In this document: positions 1 through 9,217 of the stretch, in pieces
Position numbering within the stretch: the first letter of the stretch is position 1
Layout of the letters: each line of letters opens with the position of its first letter
From: Microcoleus sp. AS-A8
GTDB taxonomy: Bacteria; Cyanobacteriota; Cyanobacteriia; Cyanobacteriales; Coleofasciculaceae
Reading direction: 5' to 3'
NCBI GenBank assembly: GCA_039962225.1
Contig: JAMPKV010000015.1
Span: 62,001-126,000, forward strand
Length of the DNA: 64,000 bases
The notes under the pieces: model-generated
What the model was told of the DNA's origin: nothing
Databases searched by the model: none
Seen by the model: only the letters and a program-made list of their open reading frames with translations
Made by a program: the position numbers and the translations under genes

Positions 1-900
1 CCGATCCAGGGAAGCAAACACATTCTGGGCGCGAGGCGTGTAGGTTTGGGCAAACGTTGGCTCAGCAAACACCTGCCACAAATAGCCGAATGCTGTCCCC
101 CAATGCCCCCGCACCGCATTGTGCCATGCCTCCCGCACAGCATAACTAGGCCAACCCCAAATATTATCAGGACAAGAATCCGAATTAGACCTTAATCGCT
201 CATGCAGGGGAATTTGGGAATTGAGACAAAGCTGCTTATACCGACTATAGGGCTGTGGAGCAATCCCCAAAGCCGCAATCTGAGAACTCTTCACCCCGGA
301 AATTCTCAATAAATCCGCCCAAACAAAGCTACCCAACCCCGCTCCCACGGTTGCATAATCCACTTCTTCCACCGGTAATCCTGTAGCATGAAGGTCTTGT
401 ACAGCCACTTCCAATGCCTGAAACAGGGGTGGAGGAAAATTACGAGTAGTAGTTACCACCGGGATCGCTGGGGGTGGACTCGGATCGGGCAACCCGGTAT
501 TCGGGTTAAAGACAATCTGTGAATTCCTGGAAGGGGCAGACAATTGTATCCTCGCACCAAAGGCGATCGTAATTTGGTAAGGCCCAATTTGTAACGAATC
601 GCCATTAGCCAACAACGTGCGCCCATTTGTAGCAACACGCTGACCATTGACAAAAGTACCATTGCGGCTGTTTTGGTCGATGACAACTAACGCGCCACTG
701 TCTGTATCAATCAGCACATGGAAGCGAGAAACCTCAAGACTATTGAGAACCATCCGAGAGACAGGACGCCCTTGAATTTGGGCAGGCATGGCATTGAAGT
801 CGCGCCCCAGTGCAATTGGAATACCCAGCGTCGGTTCTCGCCTCTCTCCGGTGGCGGGGTTATCCCAACTCAACTGAATTCGCAAAGGGGCAGAATTCAT
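1..900 (-). CDS. FHA-domain protein with Rossmann-like segment (3' end outside window)
   Basis: The frame is open for 300 codons from an ATG at 900 to the window edge, so the C-terminus is missing. Residues about 25-110 form a forkhead-associated phosphothreonine-binding domain, with the GRD, SRFH and NGTFVNG motifs in the expected order. After a proline-rich linker a second region begins. Its GAGLGSFVW segment near residue 184 looks like the dinucleotide-binding loop of an NAD(P)/FAD oxidoreductase-like domain. The gene starts 11 bp after the stop of another FHA gene on the same strand, so the two are probably co-transcribed and may respond to the same Ser/Thr kinase signalling. The FHA assignment is firm. 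The catalytic function of the second domain is inferred and may be lost. Confidence 0.8.
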   Translation of the reverse strand, partial: MNSAPLRIQLSWDNPATGERREPTLGIPIALGRDFNAMPAQIQGRPVSRMVLNSLEVSRFHVLIDTDSGALVVIDQNSRNGTFVNGQRVATNGRTLLANGDSLQIGPYQITIAFGARIQLSAPSRNSQIVFNPNTGLPDPSPPPAIPVVTTTRNFPPPLFQALEVAVQDLHATGLPVEEVDYATVGAGLGSFVWADLLRISGVKSSQIAALGIAPQPYSRYKQLCLNSQIPLHERLRSNSDSCPDNIWGWPSYAVREAWHNAVRGHWGTAFGYLWQVFAEPTFAQTYTPRAQNVFASLDR

Positions 901-911
901 CTTTCCTATCC

Positions 912-1457
912 CTAATTACTATTGGGCGACATTAAAACACTAGTCGCTGCTGCCAAAGAGGTGCCACACCATTGACACCCCCACTCCAATCGTTCATAAG
1001 GAGAAACTCGATGGCATTTGGGGCACTCCAAACCATAGGAGACAGTACCCGGTGCAGGTTGATTGGCGGCTGCTGGAGGTTGGGGCGGAAGTAGAATGGT
1101 TGGCGGAATCCCGTTGTTAGGTTTCTCAAGAGAAATCTCAACGACTTTGAGTTCGAGTTGTCCCAACGCAATGATGCTACCCTGCCTTAAAGGTACCTCC
1201 GCGGCGACAATTTGCCTGTCATCTACAACTGGGGGATTCGTATGACGGAGGTTCCGCAGGCAAAAGGTTTGGGATGAAGGATTAAAAAAAATCTCAACAT
1301 GCAACCCTGAGACAGTGGGGTCAGTCAAAATGATGTCGCACTCCTCTGGATTACGACCAATCCGAACCGTTCCCGGAGACTTACTAAGCTGTGGGTGACG
1401 AATTGTTTCTCGTCTGAGCTGACCAGCTTGGAGCCACTCTAAAGTTAATTCACACAT
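912..1457 (-). CDS. FHA-domain protein with C-terminal zinc ribbon
   Basis: The protein is about 181 residues when started at the only ATG (1457). A TTG 36 bp upstream is in frame but less likely, and an AGAAGG lies about 14 nt before the ATG. An FHA fold occupies roughly residues 30-110 (GRNPEECDI, SGLHVEIFF), and the loop residues suggest phosphopeptide binding. A proline/alanine linker leads to a C-terminal ribbon with two cysteine pairs, CPKC and CQWC, which should bind one zinc. It is the first gene of a two-gene FHA cluster; the second starts 11 bp downstream. No enzymatic motif is visible, so an adaptor role in kinase signalling is the reasonable inference. Confidence 0.8.
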   Translation of the reverse strand: MCELTLEWLQAGQLRRETIRHPQLSKSPGTVRIGRNPEECDIILTDPTVSGLHVEIFFNPSSQTFCLRNLRHTNPPVVDDRQIVAAEVPLRQGSIIALGQLELKVVEISLEKPNNGIPPTILLPPQPPAAANQPAPGTVSYGLECPKCHRVSPYERLEWGCQWCGTSLAAATSVLMSPNSN

Positions 1458-1681
1458 AGCCCTGAATTTTGAACCTTCTAATAAGAACTCCAACTGATAA
1501 CTTTAGAATTCCCATTACGATTCTGGCTAGCTAAGCACGAGTTGACCATTGTATGGCACGGAACGTAATATGGATTCCCAGGAATACACTGGGATGAGAT
1601 CACTGAAGGGGTGATTCATCAAGCCTTCAGGCCATCCCTCCTGAAACTATGTGCAAGTCTTTTTGCCATTGCTGGCCTATC

Positions 1682-3841
1682 TCAATCATCCACTGCCCCT
1701 AGTGCTTTCAGCGTCGCTTTCTGGGCATCCGTCAAACCTGTAACGCCTGTAATGTTCATGCCTTCGTAGGGTTTGGGGACTGGTAGCGTTTTTAGGCAAT
1801 CACCTGTCTTTGCATCCCAAAGCTTAATCGTCTCATCTTGGCTGGCACTGGCTATGCTGTGACCATCCGGACTGAAGGCAACTGACCAAACCCAATTGTC
1901 GTGTCCCTGGAGAACTTTCAGCCATTCACCAGTACTAACCTCCCACAACCTCACTGTTTGGTCGTGACTGCCACTTATCAGCCTCGTGCCATCAGGACTG
2001 AACATCACTGAGACCACCATGCTGTCGTGTCCCTCCATAGCACCAGCAAAATTTACACCAGATAGAGTTGCATCTTGCACGTAAGCTTGCCAAACTGTCA
2101 AACTAGAAAAATCCCAACCACTTAAATCTATCTGCATCTGCCGCAGGAGATTAATTACATTCCCAGCGACATAACCCGTTTCTCGTGTTCGCTTTTCTCG
2201 CACAGATGCGAGAATTAGATTGAGTTTATCTTCTAGAACTTGGTTGTTTTCAAAAGTAGAGATTAGCCGCTCGGCAAGGGGTTTTAGGATAAGGCGAACT
2301 TGCGTGTCTCTCACGTAGTCTTTCGCTTGAGCTTTTAGCAAGGCATGGCTCTTAAAAAGGGTTATTTGGGCGGTAATTATCTCGTGGCAAACTTGTTCAA
2401 TGAACTGGTCTATCATGTATTGCATGACGACGGGTTGCTGGGTGAAGCCGTCTGAGTTTTTTTCACTAGATGTAGGCGCAGCCTTTTCGATTAGAGAGCG
2501 CCTTACAAGAGAAGTTAGTGTTTCTAGGAGTTCAGTTGGCGATATTTTTTTGGCTAAATCTTGTTGTAATTGTAAGAAAGAAACTGGTTCTCGATTGATA
2601 GCAATCCAATACATCAGCTCTTTTTCGGGAGCGGATAGGCGATTGAACTGTTGGTCTAAGAGATTGCGAATATCATCAAAAACTAATATATCTTGATTTA
2701 ATAAATCTAAAAAACTAGAAACACTACCCTCAAATAAATCTCGAATGGTTGGAGCTAGCCTTTTTAAGGCTAAGGGATTGCCAGCATAGTGTTCAATCAG
2801 TATTTCCCATTCGGATTCTGAACCTGAAAAAGAACCCTTCGCTCCAAAAATTTTCTGTCCTTCTATTGGGGATAAACCCGTTAACTGTAATGAACGAACA
2901 GGTAGTGTTTCGCCCTCCTTTAGGGCTAGTTCTTTCAATTTTTCCCGACTGGTTAAAATGAGAGTACTTTTATGAAGTGTTTCCGCCACAGTTTTGAACA
3001 GTTGACCATAATCCTCATATCCTTCTCGATATCCCCCTGTGCGTTGGCGTAGCCCGCCGCAGGCATCGCCTTCTCGTAAAATTGATTCAGCATTATCCAG
3101 AACGAGCAAACAGCGAGATGCTCGTAAATATTCAAGCAGCCGCAAAACTCTGCCGTATACCGTTTCCGGTAAAGCCGTTTCCTTTTGTTGGGAGAGAAAT
3201 TGGATCAGATCAGCCAGGAGATCAAGAATGGGTGGAGCATTGCGGAGACTGCGCCAGATGACAAAATCAAATTGCTCCTGGATGCGTTCAGCTATCTTGA
3301 TGGATAAGGCAGTTTTACCCATGCCACCCATCCCCAATACCATAACTAAGCGGCAGCGTGAAGCGTAGCTATCCCGAAGGGAATCGCTCACAATCCACTG
3401 CTGTAGTGTGGTGAGTTCTTTTGTGCGTCCATAGAAAACGGAGACATCGATCGCCTCTCCCCAATCTTGACACCGATTAGCTGTAGCCACCTCAGCAGTA
3501 ATCAAAGGAGGAATCGCTTCATTTTGAGGCGCTTGAGTATTTCTACCCTGATCAGCAGAAGTACTGTTTGATGGTGCCACGACTACTTGCACCTGTTGTG
3601 CCTTTCGCCGCAGGACTGATTGCAGATTATTCTTTGTAACCTTTTCTCCCAGCACCTGACTCAGGAGCTTCCATAACTGGTACCCAATCAACTTGATGTA
3701 CTCAGCATCATAACCAGCACTCTTAGCCACCTCTGGATAAGAGCGTCCTTCCCAACTTTGCCGAAAGACTAACTCTTGAACATCGTTGAGATGCTGGGGA
3801 AGGATAGAGTCTAAGAAAAGGAGTGCTTCGTCAACGCTCAT
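1682..3841 (-). CDS. NB-ARC/WD40 STAND NTPase with shortened propeller
   Basis: This is a signal-transducing ATPase of about 719 aa. Residues 1-90 are an HTH-like N-terminal domain ([16 protein letters not shown]), of the kind found at the front of many cyanobacterial NB-ARC proteins. The NB-ARC P-loop GMGGMGKT lies near residue 172, and Walker [10 protein letters not shown] is present. A helical region follows, then only two WD40 repeats (ending in RLWEV and KLWDA) and a conserved C-terminal tail, [21 protein letters not shown]. The start at ATG 3841 matches the paralogue at 6675; a TTG at 3850 is possible. Two short dispersed repeats sit in frame within the gene. Two WD40 blades cannot close a propeller alone, so blades were probably lost by recombination. 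Regulatory or immune sensing is inferred from the family. Confidence 0.85.
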   Translation of the reverse strand: MSVDEALLFLDSILPQHLNDVQELVFRQSWEGRSYPEVAKSAGYDAEYIKLIGYQLWKLLSQVLGEKVTKNNLQSVLRRKAQQVQVVVAPSNSTSADQGRNTQAPQNEAIPPLITAEVATANRCQDWGEAIDVSVFYGRTKELTTLQQWIVSDSLRDSYASRCRLVMVLGMGGMGKTALSIKIAERIQEQFDFVIWRSLRNAPPILDLLADLIQFLSQQKETALPETVYGRVLRLLEYLRASRCLLVLDNAESILREGDACGGLRQRTGGYREGYEDYGQLFKTVAETLHKSTLILTSREKLKELALKEGETLPVRSLQLTGLSPIEGQKIFGAKGSFSGSESEWEILIEHYAGNPLALKRLAPTIRDLFEGSVSSFLDLLNQDILVFDDIRNLLDQQFNRLSAPEKELMYWIAINREPVSFLQLQQDLAKKISPTELLETLTSLVRRSLIEKAAPTSSEKNSDGFTQQPVVMQYMIDQFIEQVCHEIITAQITLFKSHALLKAQAKDYVRDTQVRLILKPLAERLISTFENNQVLEDKLNLILASVREKRTRETGYVAGNVINLLRQMQIDLSGWDFSSLTVWQAYVQDATLSGVNFAGAMEGHDSMVVSVMFSPDGTRLISGSHDQTVRLWEVSTGEWLKVLQGHDNWVWSVAFSPDGHSIASASQDETIKLWDAKTGDCLKTLPVPKPYEGMNITGVTGLTDAQKATLKALGAVDD
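3041..3070. repeat. small dispersed repeat A, in frame in STAND gene
   Basis: The core GGCGTAGCCCGCCGCAGGCA encodes the odd ACGGLRQR stretch in the middle of the NB-ARC domain, just after Walker B. A near-identical copy, with 2 differences in a 27-bp core, lies inside ispD at 11850-11876. Removing 24 bp would restore a normal [12 protein letters not shown] junction. Small in-frame mobile repeats of this kind have been described in cyanobacterial genomes. Confidence 0.75.
3357..3390. repeat. small dispersed repeat B, in frame in STAND gene
   Basis: A partly palindromic element (GATTCCCTTCGGGATAGC on the coding strand) encodes DSLRDSYAS just before the P-loop. The paralogue at 4967-6675 reads WIVEERCR where this gene reads [16 protein letters not shown], an 8-residue (24-bp) insertion. 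A diverged copy overlaps the crr6 start at 13502-13525. Confidence 0.75.
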
Positions 3842-3957
3842 GTATTCCAATCAAGTTAACCCGTCGGTAGATTATCGTTAGCTCGGAGCTTACCCCTCTG
3901 GTGTTTCCCTAATGGCTCCAACACAGTAGTTCAAATCGGGGCATTGATGAGCTTTAG

Positions 3958-5019
3958 GACTTTCCACTGCTTCCGTTTCTCCAGTACACTCTCAATAACT
4001 TAGGCGACCCCTATGTGGCTAGCAACTACGGCATTGATTCGAGGGAGTTTGAACAAGCTTGTCTGAAATGGTTTGCTCAGTTGTACGAACTAGACGATCA
4101 CTGGGGATATGTCAATTCCTGTGGTACAGAAGGCAATTTGTACGGCATTTTTTTGGGGCGGGAACTCTACCCGGATGGGATTGTTTACAGTTCCAGGGAT
4201 ACTCACTACTCCATTGCCAAAGCATCGAGGCTGTTTCGGATACCGCATGTCATCGTCGAGTCTCAGGATAACGGTGAACTCAACTATGAACACCTAGAGT
4301 TGAGCTTAAGACAAAATCGCCACCACCCCGCCATCATTAATATCAACCTGGGAACAACGCTCAAAGGTGCAACAGATCGAATCGACCGAGTACTTGATTT
4401 ACTCGAACAACTCAACATTGATAAATTTCACATTCACTGCGATGGAGCCTTGGGAGGGTTACTACTGCCCTTCATCGAAGACGCACCCAAGATTAGCTTT
4501 CAGAAACCCATTGGTAGTATTGCCGTCAGTGGTCACAAGTTTATTGGTTCTCCCATTCCCTGTGGAGTGGTACTAACACGCCGAGAGTACGTCAGGAAGA
4601 TAGAGCAAGACATTGAGTACATCGGCAGTAAAGATACAACCATTATGGGCAGTCGTAATGGATTGGCTCCCCTGTTTCTCTGGTATGCGATCGCTACTAG
4701 AGGCGAGCATTTCAGGGAAGAGGTTAAAGCCTGTGTCAATAACGCTCATTATCTCTACAACTGTTTAGGGAAAATAGACTACTCTGCGATGCTCAACGAC
4801 TTCTCTACCACTGTAGTTTTGCACAAACCTGATGCAGAAGTATGTCGCAAGTGGCAATTAGCCACCCAAGGAGAGTTAGCACATTTAGTAGTGATGCAGA
4901 ATATTACGGTCGATTTTATCGACCTGTTCATGAACGATTTGAGAGCTTCTTTAAATCGTAATATCTCTAACGCATCAGCAAATCATCTAATTCAACTGCC
5001 CCTAAAGCTTTCAGCGTAG
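3958..5019 (+). pseudogene. hdc: 5'-damaged PLP-dependent histidine decarboxylase
   Basis: The sequence matches the group II, pyridoxal-phosphate histidine decarboxylase family (histidine to histamine). Visible features are THYSIAKASR, the HCDGALGG loop and VSGHKFIGSP, which carries the PLP lysine. The family frame is recognisable from 3958 (DFPLLPFLQYTLNNLGDPYV), but a TAG sits directly upstream at 3955-3957. The usual first 50-60 residues are not seen. A GTG at 4015 would give 334 aa starting inside the conserved core. The last ~17 codons run antisense into the 3' end of the neighbouring STAND pseudogene. I read it as 5'-truncated and probably inactive. An alternative is a short functional form started at GTG 4015. 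Confidence 0.65.
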
Positions 5020-6675
5020 TTTTCTGTACCTGTGTTAAACCCTTAATGCCAGTGATGTTCATTCCCTCGTAGAGTCTCTCACTTTTTAAAGTGTTTTGAC
5101 ACTCACCCGTCTTGACATCCCACAGCTTAATGGTTTCATCTTGACTCCCACTAGCTACGGACTCCCCTTCAGGACTAAACGTAACTGACCCGACTCCGTG
5201 GCTATGACCCTGCAACGTTTTCAGGCACCGACCCTCATGGACATCCCACAACCTTAGTGTATGGTCATCACTGCCACTGGCGAGACGTTGACCATCGCGA
5301 CTAAAGGCAACTGACCACACTCCATTGGTATGTCCCTGCAAAATGTTCAGGCACTCCCCACGAGTCACATCCCACAACCGTACCGTATGATCATCACTGC
5401 CACTGGCGAGAAGTTGACCATCAGGACTCCAATGCACTGACCAAACCGCATTGGTATGTCCTTGCAAAATGTTCAGGCACTTCCCGCTAGTGACATCCCA
5501 CAGCCAGATTTTGCGATCGCCACTGCCACAAGCTAAGGTTTTGCCATCGGGACTAAACGCTACTGACCAAACCCAGTTGGTATGTTCCTGCAAGGTTTGG
5601 AGGCACCTCCCCTCGCGGACATCCCACAGTTTGACGGTGCGATCGCTACTAGTGGCTAAGATTTGACCATCCGGGCTAAAGGCTACCGATAGTACCCAGT
5701 TAGGATAGTCCTGCAAGGTTTTCAGACATTGACCGCTAGCCACATCCCAGAGTTTAACGGTGCGATCGCAACTTCCACTCGCTAAAATCCCCCCTTGTCT
5801 CCCAGGGTAAGCAATTGGACTGAAAGCCAGTGAAAGAACCCAGTGGGCAGCGCGTATGACCCTGACAGGTTATGAGTGGCTTCATATCCCCCACTTGCCA
5901 TATCCGAATTCCGCCGCTTTCACCTGCGATCGCTAAGCGTTTTCCATCCGGGCTATAAGCTACCGATAAAATACTCCCGAAGGTTTCAGCAAAAACAGAT
6001 TTGCTCAGGTCGGCATTTTGTAAATTCACCTGGTGTAAGTTTGCATTTCTCGTCTAACGTTTTTGGCAAATCTGTGACCTGCTGCTGAGACAGAAATTCG
6101 ATCAGGTCGCCTAGTAGGTCTTCAAGAGATGGGGCGTGCAGTAGCGATCGCCAAATCAGGTCCTTAAATTCCCCCTGAATTTGTTGAGCTAGCTTGACAG
6201 ATAGAGCGGTTTTACCCATTCCCCCCATGCCAAACAGTGTCACGACTCGGCAGCGTTCCTCGACAATCCAGCGTTTTAGGGTAGCAAGGTCTTCAATGCG
6301 ATCGTAGAAAACGGATACATCCACCGCATCACCCCAGTCTTGATACTGGTTAGTACTTGACTTCAAGGTCGTGATTGGATGGGAAGCAACGCTTTGAACC
6401 TGCTGGGATTCGCTGACCAACACGGTGCGTGAATACCGCTTCAAGACAGACTGAAGATTATTTTTTGATACCTTTTCCCCAAAGGCGCGTGAGAGTAGCT
6501 GCCATAGTTTAGAGCCAGCATCCCTAATGTAACCAAGGTCATAACTAGAGCTTTCTGCAATCTCCTGATATGACCGTCCTTCCCAAGCTTGCCTAAATAC
6601 AATTTCTTGAACTTTGTTTAAGCGTTCTTGTTCTAAAACTTTCTCAACAATTAAAAGTGCGTCTTCAACCGTCAT
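4967..6675 (-). pseudogene. broken NB-ARC/WD40 STAND gene
   Basis: This is a paralogue of the intact gene at 1682-3841. The 5' part, from ATG 6675, encodes the same HTH-like domain and P-loop ([11 protein letters not shown]), then stops making sense near 6050 after DLPKTLDEK. From there the frame shifts and jumps directly to the pre-WD40 linker (NLHQVNLQNADLS), so Walker B and the rest of NB-ARC, about 300 residues, are deleted. A second frameshift lies near 5855. About seven WD40 repeats and the conserved tail ([10 protein letters not shown]) remain. The final 777 bp (5743-4967) form a clean five-repeat reading frame. It cannot make the full protein. Expression of the WD40 part alone cannot be excluded. 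Confidence 0.8.
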
Positions 6676-7072
6676 TGGTTCCCAAAAGCTTAAGCCTCCT
6701 GTGTTAGGAGGCAGTGATTTCATCAGAAAAGGTTATTTTTTTGTGACTGTAGTATTCTTCACCCTGTTCTTTGCCAATTACGCAAACCTACCCGTCACCC
6801 ATATTGCGTTTGGGTATTATGACATTCTTCTGACATTGGCTCTGACATTTTTATAACTTTTTCCGACTCTCAATCCGAGTATCGCTGGATTAACTTGGGT
6901 TTATGAACAACCTAAAAGCCTGTGGAACAGGATGAGGCAAGACAAAACTTTAGGTTTTATAGCCTTCATCATTCTTAATTAATTTTGAGACATTTTATCC
7001 TGATGAGGAACTAGAGTTTTGTAGCAATATTAATGACTGACTTTTTAAGAATCAATCTTGGAGAAAGACATC
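6676..7072. other. intergenic region between STAND pseudogene and patatin gene
   Basis: No convincing gene lies in these 397 bp. The region should hold divergent promoters for the broken STAND gene and the patatin gene. It contains three spaced TGACATT repeats, listed separately. A Shine-Dalgarno GGAGAAAG at 7059-7066 serves the patatin gene. Confidence 0.5.
6820..6849. promoter_or_regulatory. three phased TGACATT direct repeats
   Basis: TGACATT occurs at 6820-6826, 6831-6837 and 6843-6849, at intervals of 11 and 12 bp. That is about one helical turn, as expected for cooperative binding by a regulator. The array lies 145 bp upstream of the STAND pseudogene start and about 225 bp upstream of the patatin gene. 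The binding protein is unknown. Confidence 0.4.
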
Positions 7073-8242
7073 ATGAAAATTAATAAACCTTACCGCATCC
7101 TTTCTATTGATGGCGGTGGCATCCGGGGTCTAACCTCTGCAATCTTGCTAGAGTGCTTGGAACAAAGGATACAAAAACATGAAAACAACCCCAATGCGCG
7201 ACTCAGAGATTACTTCGATCTGATTGCAGGAACCTCCGCAGGCAGCATCATCGCTTGTGGTATCGCTAAGGGAATTAGTGCGACCGAAATCAAAAATTTG
7301 TTTATACAAGATGGGAAGGAGATATTCCCAGACAAATGGTGGAACAAAGGGTGGTTTCGGAGCGCGATTAGAAGTCTTTGGGGACGAATTACGACTGGAT
7401 TTACTCAGCCGATGTATGACGGCAAAGGGTTAGAGGATGTTCTGAAGAAGGTGTTTGGGGAAGAGATTTTATTTGAAGACTTGCCTAAACCGACCCTAAT
7501 TACAAGTTATGACGCCTATAATCGACAAGCTGTGGTGTTCAAGAATACCGAACCCCTACTTGGAAAAATACCTGTATGGGAGATTTGCCGTTCTTCATCG
7601 GCGGCACCCGTTGCCTTTCCTGCTCATGAAATGAAGAATGAGCATTTTCTCCAATTTACCAAGGCAATGGGTTTGGAAATACCTGCTAGTGAAAGCATTC
7701 CCTTAATTGATGGCGGTGTAATTGCTAACGATCCGGTACTGTGTGCGATCGCGGAACGTCTGAACTGGAACCTCACCCCTCCAGCTAATCAAGAAAAATG
7801 GATTCCTGAGCCATGCAACACCTGGGTTGATATCAAGGATATTGTAGTAGCTTCCTTCGGCAGTGGACAGCCAATTCAAAGAGGGATCGACATCAAACAG
7901 GCGAGAGGATGGGGTATTGAATGGGCGAGTCCATTAAGGGGCGTACCTCTCATCGATATCCTTTTCGATGGTTCTACTGAGACAAGTAATTACATCGCTA
8001 AGAACATCCTTTGGAAGAACAAGTATTTTCGCTTCCAACCTATCCTCAATGAAGAGAGTAGTATTTCTCCCTTTGAGGCTAATGAACTTAAACTTACAGC
8101 CTTGCAAAAGACAGTAGGAAATTTTTGCGCTCAAGTTGATGAACAGCTCAATCAATTGGCAACAATTGTTACATCAACGACAAGCAATCAAGCTACAGAT
8201 GTAGAAGAAAATGACTTGCCCGTTTCAAGTCATTCCTGCTAA
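7073..8242 (+). CDS. patatin-like phospholipase
   Basis: A 389-aa lipid acyl hydrolase of the patatin family, expected to cleave membrane phospholipids with a Ser-Asp dyad. The oxyanion-hole loop DGGGIRG is at residues ~13-19, the nucleophile elbow GTSAGS at ~53-58, and the aspartate motif DGG at ~213-215. All catalytic elements are present. ATG 7073 is chosen because GGAGAAAG lies 6 nt upstream; a TTG at 7058 is in frame. No signal peptide or membrane segment is visible, so it is cytosolic or peripheral. It sits between a STAND pseudogene and a peptidoglycan amidase. Patatins are common effectors in anti-phage systems, but a housekeeping lipase role is equally possible from sequence alone. 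Confidence 0.9.
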   Translation: MKINKPYRILSIDGGGIRGLTSAILLECLEQRIQKHENNPNARLRDYFDLIAGTSAGSIIACGIAKGISATEIKNLFIQDGKEIFPDKWWNKGWFRSAIRSLWGRITTGFTQPMYDGKGLEDVLKKVFGEEILFEDLPKPTLITSYDAYNRQAVVFKNTEPLLGKIPVWEICRSSSAAPVAFPAHEMKNEHFLQFTKAMGLEIPASESIPLIDGGVIANDPVLCAIAERLNWNLTPPANQEKWIPEPCNTWVDIKDIVVASFGSGQPIQRGIDIKQARGWGIEWASPLRGVPLIDILFDGSTETSNYIAKNILWKNKYFRFQPILNEESSISPFEANELKLTALQKTVGNFCAQVDEQLNQLATIVTSTTSNQATDVEENDLPVSSHSC

Positions 8243-8360
8243 AACTATTTGCATGATTTTTGGCATTTTTTAGGGCTATTTATACTGTCGGTGCATCTGC
8301 AAACTCCCGGATTTATATATCCGGAAAATCCAAAATCCAAAATTAAATGACAGGTGAACT

Positions 8361-9116
8361 ATGAAATTTGGCATTGATATCGGACACAATTGCAGACCCG
8401 ATACCGGCGCTCCGGGTCTTGCTAGTGGTAAAACTGAAGATCAACTAACGATGGCTGTTGGCACGAAGCTGATACAAAAGCTGAAAGATGCAGGTCATAC
8501 TGTTGTCGAGTGTAAACCCAGTAGTGCTATCAACGAGACTGATTCTCTGAAGAAACGGGCTAATAAAGCGAATCAAGAAAAGGTTAATCTTTTTATTTCG
8601 CTTCACTTTAATTCTTTTAACGGCAAGGCACGCGGTACAGAGATCTTTGCACTCAGCAATGCGAGTAAAGCGATCGCGACCTCAGTCCTGAATGAAATTA
8701 CCAAACTGGGATTTCTCAATCGGGGTGTAAAGAGTGCCAACTATTTGGTACTGAAGAATACCAGTATGCCAGCTATTCTAATTGAGTGCTGCTTCTGTGA
8801 CTCAGCGAAGGATATGGCAATATTTGATGCAGAAGAAATGGCTGAGGCGATTAAGGTGGGTTTAATTGGACAGCCTGCTATTGCTAAAAAGAAATATGTC
8901 TTAGAGATTACCAAAAAAACCGTCCTCAAGCCTTCAACTGAACAAGCAGCAGATTTGCCTAAAGAAAGCTGTATAGATATCGAGCCAGGTAAGTACGCAA
9001 TTCTCGATTTCAGCTCTGAAGAAGGGCATTACTGTGTGGAGTGGCTTGATAGCAACAAGGGAAATCGTAGAGAGCATTTTGTCTTTACGGGATTTGCTAA
9101 GGTTACTGAAGGTTGA
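8361..9116 (+). CDS. N-acetylmuramoyl-L-alanine amidase (Amidase_3 type)
   Basis: A 251-aa zinc amidase that would cleave the bond between muramic acid and the L-Ala stem. DIGHN near residue 8, SLHFNS near 81 and ILIECCF near 139 carry the expected histidine and glutamate ligands of the Amidase_3 fold. There is no signal peptide, unlike envelope AmiC proteins, so the protein resembles phage-type or cytosolic amidases. A C-terminal ~75-residue domain (KKKYVLEITKKTVLKP to the end) is not recognised and may bind the wall or a partner. The gene begins 118 bp after the patatin gene on the same strand and may be co-transcribed with it. Acting on membrane and wall together would suit a lytic module, which is inference. 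Confidence 0.85.
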   Translation: MKFGIDIGHNCRPDTGAPGLASGKTEDQLTMAVGTKLIQKLKDAGHTVVECKPSSAINETDSLKKRANKANQEKVNLFISLHFNSFNGKARGTEIFALSNASKAIATSVLNEITKLGFLNRGVKSANYLVLKNTSMPAILIECCFCDSAKDMAIFDAEEMAEAIKVGLIGQPAIAKKKYVLEITKKTVLKPSTEQAADLPKESCIDIEPGKYAILDFSSEEGHYCVEWLDSNKGNRREHFVFTGFAKVTEG

Positions 9117-9217
9117 GGCTAATTTCTAGCTAGTTATGGAGTTTATGTGTGTTATACATTTGCGCCGATATTTGAATGTGCAACACCATTTCATAACCAG
9201 CGAAGGTACTCGCTTTG

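Noticed and set aside
5451-5666. Plus-strand frame across the WD40 repeats
   Set aside because: Shadow of the minus-strand WD40 repeats, without a family of its own.
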